Origin: a virus | Direction: 5' to 3' (one strand) | Virus record (IMG/VR): IMGVR_UViG_3300020198_000938 | Coordinates: 1-36,483 of that record | DNA length: 36,483 nucleotides | Position numbers and translations under genes: made by a program | In this document: piece after piece, positions 30,344 through 36,483 of the stretch | Layout: the number at the start of each line of letters is the position of its first letter | Position numbering within the stretch: position 1 is the first letter of the stretch | The notes under the pieces: model-generated | Databases searched by the model: none | Told to the model about the DNA's origin: nothing | The model's input: only the letters and a program-made list of their open reading frames with translations

Positions 30344-30664
30344 TCAGCGTGCCTCGGTCGCCTTCCGAATCCAGACCCTGGCCTGGTTGCCCGTGAAGTT
30401 CGTCTCGCGCGTCTCGCCACTGTCCTCCAGGATGCCCTCCACGATCAGTTCCTTCCGCCGCGTCCGCACCGTGCTGTGCGTGACCGGCCCGTAGAGTTGC
30501 TCGTAGCGCCGGCACAGTTCCTCGTCGGTCATCCCGCCGCCTATATTAAACAGGCGCTCGACACGGTCACGGACGGTCGACCGTACCGACGCCACCCTCC
30601 TTGCCGCCCGGTGGGACGCGACTGGATCTGTCCTGCGAGCACGAGCCAAGGTCGTTCTGCCCAT
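30344..30664 (-). CDS. Winged-helix DNA-binding-like protein
   Basis: A 106-residue protein. The middle to C-terminal part (TVRDRVERLFNIGGGMTDEELCRRYEQ, in two pieces, then STVRTRRKELIVEGILED and RVWIRK) has the layout of a winged helix in which the recognition helix reads S-T-V-R-T-R-R. The N-terminal TDPVASHRAARRV is common in phage proteins of this kind. GGAGG lies eight bases before ATG 30664. It overlaps the 3' end of the upstream gene by nearly 100 bases. Confidence 0.65.
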   Translation of the reverse strand: MGRTTLARARRTDPVASHRAARRVASVRSTVRDRVERLFNIGGGMTDEELCRRYEQLYGPVTHSTVRTRRKELIVEGILEDSGETRETNFTGNQARVWIRKATEAR

Positions 30665-30863
30665 TGCCACCACCTCCATTGCCTCCTGAGATGAAGTATT
30701 CCTCAAGGCGGCGCTCGACGCCAATGTAGCTTGGAAATACGAACGCCTGTTCCCGCTGATGCTCGGGCTCATCCTCGTCGCCGAACTCGCTGGCCGTGTT
30801 CAGTCGCACGATGTAGCCGTTCTCACACTGAGTCACTGTCGCCTGCTTTTCGTGTGTCTGCAT
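30567..30863 (-). CDS. Small acidic phage protein
   Basis: A 98-residue protein. The first 58 residues look genuine (ENGYIVRLN, an acidic EFGDEDEPEHQ patch, FVFPSYIGVERRLEEYF), a pattern seen in small phage early proteins. The C-terminal Gly/Asn-rich tail overlaps the winged-helix gene in another frame and may be less conserved. GGAG lies before ATG 30863; the start overlaps the resolvase-like gene by 41 bases. Function unknown. Confidence 0.5.
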   Translation of the reverse strand: MQTHEKQATVTQCENGYIVRLNTASEFGDEDEPEHQREQAFVFPSYIGVERRLEEYFISGGNGGGGNGQNDLGSCSQDRSSRVPPGGKEGGVGTVDRP

Positions 30864-31092
30864 CGCTCGCTCCAGTTAGCTTGCACTGGCCTAAAACCAA
30901 CCACACCTCTTTTGTGCTCTTGCTGGTACGTTTACTGCCTACCAGGTCGACCTTCATGCCTTTTCCGCAGTGTTCGCACGGCCTGTCGAACGTCCCCTTG
31001 CTGCCTGCCCCGCGAATCACCGCGAATCCCGCGTTCCGCAGAGCCGTGCGGATCTCGTGTTCTAGCGCGCGACCGCGGTGATAATGAGCCAT
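30823..31092 (-). CDS. Hjc-like Holliday junction resolvase/endonuclease
   Basis: An 89-residue nuclease-fold protein. The N-terminus GRALEHEIRTALRNAGFAVIRGAGSKG matches archaeal Hjc-type resolvases (seen here as GRALEHEIRTAL and FAVIRGAGSKG, with E11/E13), followed by KVDLVGSK (D49) and LVLGQCK (Q69, K71), the PD-(D/E)XK core. A CxxC pair (CEHCG, 39-42) is inserted before the Asp and may bind zinc. It would resolve branched DNA in replication or before packaging. GGAGGAG precedes the ATG, which overlaps the upstream stop (TGATG). Confidence 0.75.
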   Translation of the reverse strand: MAHYHRGRALEHEIRTALRNAGFAVIRGAGSKGTFDRPCEHCGKGMKVDLVGSKRTSKSTKEVWLVLGQCKLTGASDADTRKAGDSDSV

Positions 31093-31361
31093 CACTCCTC
31101 CCCGCTCAGGATGCGCCTGAGTTGGTTGGTGGTGGCATCGCCCATCTTGTCGCTGTCGATCAGTTGATGGAGGCGATTCTTAATCCTCTTCAGCTCCGTG
31201 GTCGCGCACTCCGTCGCTGTATCCAAGCGCAAGATTTCGTCCCACGCCCTCGACAAATCCGCCAGCTTCTCCGCCGGCACAAGCCTGAGCAGCCTTCGCA
31301 GTTCCGTTTCTGCCGGCAGCACGTCCCGCCTGCCTTCTTTCGTCAACGCGACCACCTTCAT
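31092..31361 (-). CDS. Small helical protein overlapping primase-helicase end
   Basis: An 89-residue Leu/Arg-rich helical protein (ETELRRLLRLVPAEKLADL, then ATTELKRIKNRLHQLIDSD). GAGGAGAGG precedes the ATG. It overlaps the last 182 bases of the primase-helicase frame. Codon quality looks better here than in the overlapping frame, so I think this gene is real and the primase-helicase tail is the unusual partner. Family not recognised. Confidence 0.6.
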   Translation of the reverse strand: MKVVALTKEGRRDVLPAETELRRLLRLVPAEKLADLSRAWDEILRLDTATECATTELKRIKNRLHQLIDSDKMGDATTNQLRRILSGEE

Positions 31362-33057
31362 TCCTCTCCTCGTAGCGACCGTTAAGCCCGTTCCAGTGCA
31401 GGGTTACAACGCCGACCCGCCCAACTTCCCTGAAGCGGACCTTCTGAACGTGGATATCGCTGCCCCTTGCATCGTCTTCCAGATCCCGCCATACGCAGAT
31501 GCAGTTGTCTGCTTTGTTTCGCCAGTGCGCCGATCCGCTCACGTCGTACGGCGTCGGGACGGGATAGCTGCCGTCCAGGTTGCGACGGAGTTTCATGGGA
31601 TGCGCCACGACCCACATATGCACGCCGTACGTGCGGCCGAACTTACGGATCTTCGTCAGCGACTGGCTGATATACTCAGTCTCCGACAGCGCGGCCGGCC
31701 GCGAGTGATCGATCTCGTTCCAGGGGTCGACGACGAACCCGTTGATGCCATAGCGCACGACCATGCCGCGCGCCTTTTCGATTATCGCATCGACCGTCAG
31801 CGCCTCCTCGCCATGCACGGTCATATAGAAGTGCCGGTGTAGCCATTCGAGCGCCTGCACCACCTCCACCGACGTCAGTCGCTGCGGAGGTCCGGAACGG
31901 AACGGCTTGCCCGTGTATTTTTCAACAAGGCTCGCGATATGCCGCTCGGTAGGCATGTTTTCCGGCGAGAAGATGCCGAATCGCCAGCCGTGCTCAACCG
32001 CCAGGTTCACGATCAGCGCATCCAGCCAAGTGCTCTTGCCGTGCGCTGGCACGCCGGTCACAACCGTGATCTCTCCAGGTTTAACGGTGTAATGATGATC
32101 TATCGTTTTCCACCCAGTGGCCACACCGCCAGGCAGGCCCCTCAGGTACAGCGAGATCACGTCTTCTGCGAGATCCCCCACCTCAAAGACGCCGGCAATG
32201 GGCCACGGCGTTGCACGCTCAATCGCGTCAGCGACGGCCGATGGGCCTAGTCGCAGGAGTACGTCGTTAGCGTCCTTACATTGATCCTGCCAATTAACTC
32301 TAAGGCAGCGCTCCGGCCCCAGTCGTCTGGACAGCTCGCAAGCAAGCTTTCGGCCAGGCTCATCAGCATCAACTGCGAGCACAATTCGCCGGAAGCCATC
32401 CAGGACGCCCTTGCAATTGTCCAGAAAGTCAAACTTCGCCGCGTACTCCTTGGCGCTAGGCGACGGAGCGCCGTCAGGTACAGAGCACACGCTCGAAATA
32501 CCTGCAACCTGGACCGAAAGCGCATCGATCTCGCCCTCCACGATAACGGCCGTATCGCCCCCGAGATTATCCAGCCCATAGAGGATCTTCTCCGCTCCGG
32601 AGGCTTGCCGAAAACATTTCGATGCCAGGCCACGGTACTTGATGTTGACGACTTCTCCGCCCTTCATGAACGGAAACTGAATACACTCGATGCGATCTTC
32701 CTCTTGCGGCATGTAGGCGATGCCGAGCGAGATCTTGTTCCGCTCGACGATCTCCCGTGGAATCCCGCGCGCAGCAAACCACTCGACGAGTCGTTCGTCT
32801 GCCTTTTCTGGGACTTCATACGCAGGTCGGGTATAGATCGGCCTTTTTACCGCATCGGACTGTGTACGGATGCCCTGGAAAACACTCCCGCTCCACCCGC
32901 AATGGTGGCAATTCCATAGTCCCTTTTCGGTGTTCGCAGACAGGCACTTGACGTTTTTCTTTTTTCGGCTCGACGAGCACTCGGGACAGGTCGCCAGCAC
33001 CTCGACGCCAGATCCGCCGCGGAGATCGATCCCGAAGTCGGTGAACGTCCTGTTCAT
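31180..33057 (-). CDS. Bifunctional primase-helicase (T7 gp4/Twinkle-like)
   Basis: A 625-residue replication protein. Zinc-binding domain: CPEC (24-27) and CHHC (50-53). TOPRIM primase core: IVEGEIDAL (172-180) and AVDADEPG (228-235). RecA-like helicase: Walker A GVPAHGKST (335-343), then FSPENMP, and Walker B-like FVVDPWNEID, followed by VVAHPMK. It would unwind the phage DNA and make primers. The expected helicase end is near HWNGLNGRYEE; about 60 Gly/Arg/Ala-rich residues follow that overlap the next gene in another frame. Start 33057 is chosen at the family-typical N-terminus just before the zinc domain. Confidence 0.9.
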   Translation of the reverse strand: MNRTFTDFGIDLRGGSGVEVLATCPECSSSRKKKNVKCLSANTEKGLWNCHHCGWSGSVFQGIRTQSDAVKRPIYTRPAYEVPEKADERLVEWFAARGIPREIVERNKISLGIAYMPQEEDRIECIQFPFMKGGEVVNIKYRGLASKCFRQASGAEKILYGLDNLGGDTAVIVEGEIDALSVQVAGISSVCSVPDGAPSPSAKEYAAKFDFLDNCKGVLDGFRRIVLAVDADEPGRKLACELSRRLGPERCLRVNWQDQCKDANDVLLRLGPSAVADAIERATPWPIAGVFEVGDLAEDVISLYLRGLPGGVATGWKTIDHHYTVKPGEITVVTGVPAHGKSTWLDALIVNLAVEHGWRFGIFSPENMPTERHIASLVEKYTGKPFRSGPPQRLTSVEVVQALEWLHRHFYMTVHGEEALTVDAIIEKARGMVVRYGINGFVVDPWNEIDHSRPAALSETEYISQSLTKIRKFGRTYGVHMWVVAHPMKLRRNLDGSYPVPTPYDVSGSAHWRNKADNCICVWRDLEDDARGSDIHVQKVRFREVGRVGVVTLHWNGLNGRYEERNEGGRVDERRQAGRAAGRNGTAKAAQACAGGEAGGFVEGVGRNLALGYSDGVRDHGAEED

Positions 33058-33059
33058 TG

Positions 33060-33659
33060 CTATAGCGCGACCCTCTTGGGCGTTGGTCCCGCGTGGTGTC
33101 CATCGTCCCATCGTCGTTGGTTTAGATAGGTCGAAGCGTGCGGGATAAACTGCCCGTTGTCCCGTATCCATTGATCGCTCTTAACGCGCCGCCGCACGTC
33201 GGCCACGATCTTGGCGAACAGCGGCATGTCTGGATCGATCTGCGCCCACGCGCGCATGGCATTCTGCTTGCCATCTTTGCGCGGGTAGATCTCCCAAAAC
33301 GCCAGCCACTGCTTATCGTCGCTCCAATCCTTACTTTTTTCCTTTCGTTTGTCCGGTTCGGAGGGTACTGCGTGCTGTCCGGGCGCGCACGACTCTACGA
33401 GGCCGGCCTCGATTAGTCTAGAAATGTCCGCGCTCTCGACGCCGAGCAGGCGCTGGAGCTGCACCGGGTTATGCTCGATGCAGTTGTCGTATCGACTCGA
33501 CAACAAGAGCACGCCGATCCAGATCCACCGATCATGCACGTCCAGCGACATGACCTTCATGTCCTCGAGGAGATCGTTGTAAAGTTTGATCCAGGTCGGC
33601 CGGCGGTCACGATAGTGCTGGTAATGCTCCAGGTTCTTGACCCTGAAATGCGTCAGCAT
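33060..33659 (-). CDS. Replication initiator / helicase-loader-like protein
   Basis: A 199-residue protein upstream of the primase-helicase. The N-terminal part (RRPTWIKLYNDLLEDMKVMSL, seen in two pieces, then RWIWIGVLLLSSRYDN) resembles the winged-helix of phage replication proteins; the C-terminal part (FWEIYPRKDGKQNAMRAW, then FIPHASTYLNQRRWDD) is the signature end shared by many phage O/DnaD-like or DnaT-like proteins. It should bind an origin and recruit the helicase. The start at 33659 overlaps the preceding small zinc gene. Its ribosome site is weak, suggesting translational coupling. Confidence 0.75.
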   Translation of the reverse strand: MLTHFRVKNLEHYQHYRDRRPTWIKLYNDLLEDMKVMSLDVHDRWIWIGVLLLSSRYDNCIEHNPVQLQRLLGVESADISRLIEAGLVESCAPGQHAVPSEPDKRKEKSKDWSDDKQWLAFWEIYPRKDGKQNAMRAWAQIDPDMPLFAKIVADVRRRVKSDQWIRDNGQFIPHASTYLNQRRWDDGHHAGPTPKRVAL

Positions 33660-33811
33660 CTCGCCGCATCCTCCCGCGCGGCCCTGTCCCATGCCGCCAG
33701 CGCGCAGTCGTAGCACTGGCGCTCGCTCATAACCACGAGCGTTTCCTTGACCAGCGTCATTCGACCGCACTTCGGGCAGCACGTCTCGGGCTCTTTCTTC
33801 TTCGCCGGCAT
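33653..33811 (-). CDS. 52-residue zinc-ribbon protein
   Basis: Short gene encoding MPAKKKEPETCCPKCG at its start and CYDCALAAWDRA near its end, a CxxC/CxxC zinc ribbon. GAGGTAG lies just before the ATG at 33811; the stop overlaps the next gene's start by seven bases. Likely nucleic-acid or protein binding; family not recognised. Confidence 0.65.
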   Translation of the reverse strand: MPAKKKEPETCCPKCGRMTLVKETLVVMSERQCYDCALAAWDRAAREDAARC

Positions 33812-33813
33812 CG

Positions 33814-34782
33814 CTACCTCACCACTATCCAAACGGGCTGACCGTCCTGGATCTCCATCTGGACGTCAGGCCAGCAGCGCTGCTTGTACGCGCAGTACGC
33901 GCAATTGACCGGCAGCTTCTTGCGCCCCGTGAGCCATGCGTATCCATAGGCTTTGCCGTTGCGATCGTTGCGCCAGATCGGCTCGCCATATGCAAGGTGC
34001 TCGGCCTTCACGGTTTTGCCGCGCTGAAACTCCGTCTCCGGCACGGCCTCGAACGGCACCATTGGCAGTTCCTTGGCCTGCCGTAGCTCACGCCGGGCAT
34101 GCCAGCCATCGACCTTGGCCTGATCGTACGGAAGAATGAACTCCGCGACCGAGCCCTGCCGGCTCCCGGTCGACACGGCCACAAAGCAGGTCCGGGTCAC
34201 CGGAAAGCCAGCCTCACGCCATGCCGCGATCTCGTTCGACGCCTGAGTCTCATAACCCCACTGATCGCCAGGTCCGCCCTGCTCCTGCCAGCGGTCAAAG
34301 GTCTTTGAGTCGCACGACTTAACCTCGAGGTTCAGCGGCGACTCGTCAGGCACCATGAGCAGCCCGTCGGGGTGGACGGGAATTTTGCGGCCGTCCATGC
34401 CGGTCACACTCAGATCCACGTTATTCGCCCCGATGCTCACACCGGCTAGTTTTGCGACACCGAGCACGCACAATTCAACCAGGTCTCCGAGCAAAAACTT
34501 GAGAACGGTACGCGCCTGCAAGGGCTCGCCTTCGACGCCGTCGAATGTTAGTCTCGACTTGCGCGCGCATGGACCCGAGTACAGGCTGTTTGATTCGTAC
34601 CCCTTTCGGTCTTCTCGCTCGGCCATCAACTGCCTGATCGTGGCCCTCCGAAATGCGTTCAGCATCTCTGCAAGCACAACCTGGTTCAGATCTTTCTTCG
34701 GCCGCTCCAGGTACTCGCGAATCCGCCCGGCCACGAATCCGTCCGTCACGACGTTCATGTCGAGTCCTGGTTCGAATCGCAT
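33814..34782 (-). CDS. Cas4/RecB-like PD-(D/E)XK nuclease
   Basis: A 322-residue nuclease. The active site appears as HPDG (D139) and NLEVKS (E153, K155), the PD-(D/E)XK triad. One Cys near the N-terminus (C72, SGPCARKSRL) and three in the C-terminal CAYCAYKQRC would hold a 4Fe-4S cluster as in Cas4 and AddB/AdnA-type exonucleases. In a phage it probably processes DNA ends for recombination or replication. The ATG overlaps the previous stop (TGATG). The upstream gene may encode its DNA-binding partner. Confidence 0.8.
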   Translation of the reverse strand: MRFEPGLDMNVVTDGFVAGRIREYLERPKKDLNQVVLAEMLNAFRRATIRQLMAEREDRKGYESNSLYSGPCARKSRLTFDGVEGEPLQARTVLKFLLGDLVELCVLGVAKLAGVSIGANNVDLSVTGMDGRKIPVHPDGLLMVPDESPLNLEVKSCDSKTFDRWQEQGGPGDQWGYETQASNEIAAWREAGFPVTRTCFVAVSTGSRQGSVAEFILPYDQAKVDGWHARRELRQAKELPMVPFEAVPETEFQRGKTVKAEHLAYGEPIWRNDRNGKAYGYAWLTGRKKLPVNCAYCAYKQRCWPDVQMEIQDGQPVWIVVR

Positions 34783-35093
34783 CAGACGGCTCGCACTGCT
34801 AATCCGCCGACCCTCTTCCCGCCGAACTGCACGGTCGGATCGACGTAGACGCCAATCTGCTTGCCGACCCAGTGATCCATTTCATAACCGTACTTTTCGG
34901 CGATCGCAGTGCCGCGTGTTTTATTTAACGGCAGCTTCTCCTCGATCTCATCGAAGTGGAGTACCCACTTCTGGTCAGGCTGCTCGTCGGTGCCGACGTC
35001 TTCCTTTGCGTAACCGGCGATCGTGAGTGTCAGTTCTTCGCCGTTTTCGAACGTCTCCTTCTTGAGATAGGACGACGTGGTGAACTTGGCCAT
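34782..35093 (-). CDS. Conserved-type phage early protein (possible DNA-binding partner)
   Basis: A 103-residue, mostly beta protein: FENGEELTLTIAGYAKEDVG, KWVLHFDEIEEKLPLNKTRG (each a strand pair) and MDHWVGKQIGVYVDPTVQFG. The PLNKT...AI...YG...W.GK.I.VY pattern occurs in small phage proteins near nucleases and SSB-like genes; an OB-fold-like role is possible but not established. AGGAGGT lies nine bases before the ATG. It is the first gene of the replication operon, downstream of bipartite element D-minus. Confidence 0.7.
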   Translation of the reverse strand: MAKFTTSSYLKKETFENGEELTLTIAGYAKEDVGTDEQPDQKWVLHFDEIEEKLPLNKTRGTAIAEKYGYEMDHWVGKQIGVYVDPTVQFGGKRVGGLAVRAV

Positions 35094-35152
35094 AGAAAAG
35101 ATACCTCCTGGTTAAGTGTTACGTGTAGTGGCGCGGCCGTGACTCATTCGAT

Positions 35153-35183
35153 ATTTACTCGCCAGATCAGGACACTTTTCTCG
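35153..35183 (-). promoter_or_regulatory. Bipartite phage promoter element, copy D-minus
   Basis: Minus strand CGAGAA (35183-35178), 16 bases, CGAGTAAAT (35161-35153). It lies 60 bases upstream of the first replication gene, a normal leader distance. Confidence 0.7.
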
Positions 35184-35214
35184 CGTGAAAAAGCAAAGGC
35201 CTGCGCGAGTAAGG
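35184..35214 (+). promoter_or_regulatory. Bipartite element, copy D-plus, back to back with D-minus
   Basis: Plus strand CGTGAA, 16 bases, CGAGTAAGG, starting at the base after D-minus. No rightward gene follows; transcription would run antisense into leftward genes. It may instead be half of a palindromic operator. Confidence 0.55.
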
Positions 35215-35218
35215 GTCA

Positions 35219-35237
35219 AGTATAGTAGCGCTATACT
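35219..35237. repeat. Inverted repeat AGTATAG-TAGCG-CTATACT
   Basis: Seven-base perfect arms around five bases, covering the stop of the leftward small gene. Without a T-run it is more operator-like than terminator-like. Confidence 0.6.
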
Positions 35238-35446
35238 GGGGCGACCTTGCCCGTGAGAATGTGAGCATCGCGCTGCTCCACGAGAAGCTCCAAAAGATGA
35301 CATTCCCCGTTCTGGTCTCGCGCGTCTTGCTGCGCGGCCCTCCTGATCGCGACAGCCTTCGCACGGTTTCCGCCCAGAAGATGGTGTCGGTGCTCCCTAA
35401 GTACCTGCATCTCCTGCATGTCTAGCTTGGCTGCTGCGCTGCTCAT
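35231..35446 (-). CDS. Small helical early protein
   Basis: A 71-residue protein (MSSAAAKLDMQEMQVLREHRH at its start, then a basic AVAIRRAAQQDARDQ and an acidic HLLELLVEQ helix). AAAGGAGGT precedes ATG 35446. It lies upstream of the replication operon, separated by the element D pair. Family not recognised. Confidence 0.6.
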   Translation of the reverse strand: MSSAAAKLDMQEMQVLREHRHHLLGGNRAKAVAIRRAAQQDARDQNGECHLLELLVEQRDAHILTGKVAPV

Positions 35447-35481
35447 GTCAACCTCCTTTGTAGCCAGCTTACGTGGTTTTC

Positions 35482-35706
35482 TTAACACGCTGTCCTGTGA
35501 CCAGCCAACAGAACCGTGTACCCCTCTGCCCTCAGCCCGAGCACGATGTCGTTAATGTACCGATATTCCACCACCACGGCACCGCCGAACTCCTGGCGAT
35601 CTGCCGACAGACGATCCTCGATCCAGATCTCTGCCGCGTCCGTGCGTGGCCTCAGGAGGAAGAACGAGCCGTTGTTTTCTGCTGTGAAATCGACTGTGCT
35701 GCTCAT
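35482..35706 (-). CDS. Small hypothetical early protein
   Basis: A 74-residue, likely alpha/beta protein (NNGSFFLLRPRTDAAEIWIE, then EFGGAVVVEYRYINDIVLGL). GGAGGTAG lies before the ATG. No recognised family; position suggests an early role. Confidence 0.6.
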   Translation of the reverse strand: MSSTVDFTAENNGSFFLLRPRTDAAEIWIEDRLSADRQEFGGAVVVEYRYINDIVLGLRAEGYTVLLAGHRTAC

Positions 35707-35760
35707 GGCGCTACCTCCGTTCTGTGGTTTGAATCCACGTAACTGCCACGGTGGATCCCC

Positions 35761-36342
35761 TTAGCTTGCCAGACGTTCTGCTAACCACGCAGGCTCAATC
35801 CTGGTCACATCCGCCATATCAATCCGAACGCGATACGACGAAAGAAAAAAGCCGGCCGCATGACGCCCCGCGCAATCGAGCCACTGCGCGATCACCTTGC
35901 CGCACTCGATGCGCCCGTCCCGCAGCGTGACGTACACCATGTCTCCCGCAACGGGGAGCTTCAGCGACGTGAAGTCGCGCAGCGCGCAGCGTCCGACGAG
36001 GGGGGTCCGACGGGACCACGGCGCAAGCATCGCTTCATACATACCCGCCGTGTCGCCTCCCCAGTAGTGCATGCAGTCTGGTTTTCCCTCCTGCATCCTT
36101 GAGGCGACGAATTCCGCCGTCTCGTGATCGAACCGCTCGTGCTCGATGTACCAGTCGCAAGATGCGATGCCGCCACCCCAGTGGTCGCTCTCTCTAACCA
36201 CCGCGTCATGTTCGTACCAGTAGCGCGACCCGGAAGCGCTTTGGTAATCTGGCTCGCGCGCTGGTCGTGAGCAGCGCGTGAAGGTCGCCTTTGTCTCGTT
36301 AAAAAAATTACCGAAAGTTATTCTTCGCGCGTTCGTGTGCAT
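35761..36342 (-). CDS. Hypothetical protein, 193 residues
   Basis: A protein rich in Trp, His and Cys (HWGGGIASCDWYIEHERFDHE, in pieces; DCMHYWGGD). The C-terminal half contains a beta-type stretch, GDMVYVTLRDGRIECGKVIAQW, typical of a small SH3-like or Hfq-like barrel, though this is only a pattern impression. GAGGTAAG lies before ATG 36342, and the previous gene's stop lies just ahead. Function unknown. Confidence 0.6.
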   Translation of the reverse strand: MHTNARRITFGNFFNETKATFTRCSRPAREPDYQSASGSRYWYEHDAVVRESDHWGGGIASCDWYIEHERFDHETAEFVASRMQEGKPDCMHYWGGDTAGMYEAMLAPWSRRTPLVGRCALRDFTSLKLPVAGDMVYVTLRDGRIECGKVIAQWLDCAGRHAAGFFLSSYRVRIDMADVTRIEPAWLAERLAS

Positions 36343-36345
36343 GGC

Positions 36346-36483
36346 TTACCTCACCTCTGCCTTGGCGATGGCGTCTTGCGCGAGATTCTTTGCCTTTTGA
36401 AGGCATGCCGCGTTGCGAGCATCGTCACACGGATGCAACGGCAGCACATAAATTTCTCTCAATGCTTCGATCAGATCGGCGAT
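36346..36483 (-). CDS. Partial protein C-terminus, cut by window edge
   Basis: The last 45 residues of a leftward gene whose start lies beyond the right edge. The visible part (IEALREIYVLPLHPCDDARN, then AACLQKAKNLAQDAIAKAE) looks like the helical C-terminus of a small protein. The frame does not continue in phase from the gene cut at the left edge. Confidence 0.6.
   Translation of the reverse strand: MADLIEALREIYVLPLHPCDDARNAACLQKAKNLAQDAIAKAEVR

Noticed and set aside
1-36483. Circular genome shown by edge genes joining
   Set aside because: The leftward genes cut at the left and right edges do not join in frame when the ends are put together, and I see no terminal repeat. Circularity remains possible but is not shown.

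Overview
The window is most of a temperate, podovirus-type bacteriophage genome (or prophage). It carries an integrase, a portal–capsid–tail-tube–ejection-protein run in the order known from T7/BPP-1-like short-tailed phages, and no ribosomal, tRNA or clear host housekeeping genes. GC content is fairly high, genes are tightly packed with ATGA/TAATG overlaps, and Shine-Dalgarno sites are of the bacterial GGAGG type. I do not see enough to name the host.

Layout. From 1 to about 1.6 kb, genes point left: an edge-cut gene, a C2H2-like zinc protein, a phage sigma factor and a small CxxC protein. A divergent control region at 1603-1807 separates these from a rightward ribbon-helix-helix repressor-like gene and a MerR-like gene. 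Positions 2457-3110 hold no recognisable gene but contain a nested dyad and a purine tract. From 3.1 to 23.9 kb everything points right: small and large terminase, a GNAT-like gene, portal, Bbp19-like protein, scaffold, capsid, tail tube proteins, three internal/ejection proteins (one of 1750 residues), tail fibre, then M15 endolysin, holin and a membrane protein. A strong bidirectional terminator lies at 23917-23960. From 23.98 to 36.48 kb everything points left. The first part is an accessory block (metallophosphoesterase, lipoprotein, 3D-domain protein, dATP/dGTP-diphosphohydrolase-like protein, small membrane protein, MazG-like protein, HExxH protein, RtcB remnant, zinc ribbon). Next come the integrase and an excisionase-like gene, and then a replication/recombination block (HAD nucleotidase, Hjc-like resolvase, primase-helicase, helicase-loader-like protein, Cas4/RecB-like nuclease). 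The arrangement fits a circular map in which leftward early genes run off the left edge and re-enter at the right edge, but the two edges do not join in frame, so circularity is not shown.

Regulation is the most interesting part. A bipartite element, CGWGAA-N16-CGAGTAA, occurs five times with an identical 16-base spacer. Four copies sit in the correct orientation just ahead of operon starts: the MerR-like gene, the large terminase, the metallophosphoesterase operon and the replication operon. The fifth is back to back with the replication-operon copy. I infer that these are promoters for the phage's own sigma factor. Separately, sigma-70-like promoters (TTGACA/TTGACG) precede the small leftward genes and the integrase, and a GTAC-based palindrome (about TGTACNGYACKGTACA) recurs at these promoters and before the terminase, tail tube B and tail-fibre genes, suggesting a dispersed operator set for a phage repressor, perhaps the ribbon-helix-helix protein.

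Other points of note are an RtcB RNA-ligase C-terminal remnant with an in-frame amber codon inside its conserved core, a 29-bp perfect repeat that spans a gene end and the next promoter at two loci 28.6 kb apart, and helically phased GCTACC repeats in the terminase gap and beside the integrase.
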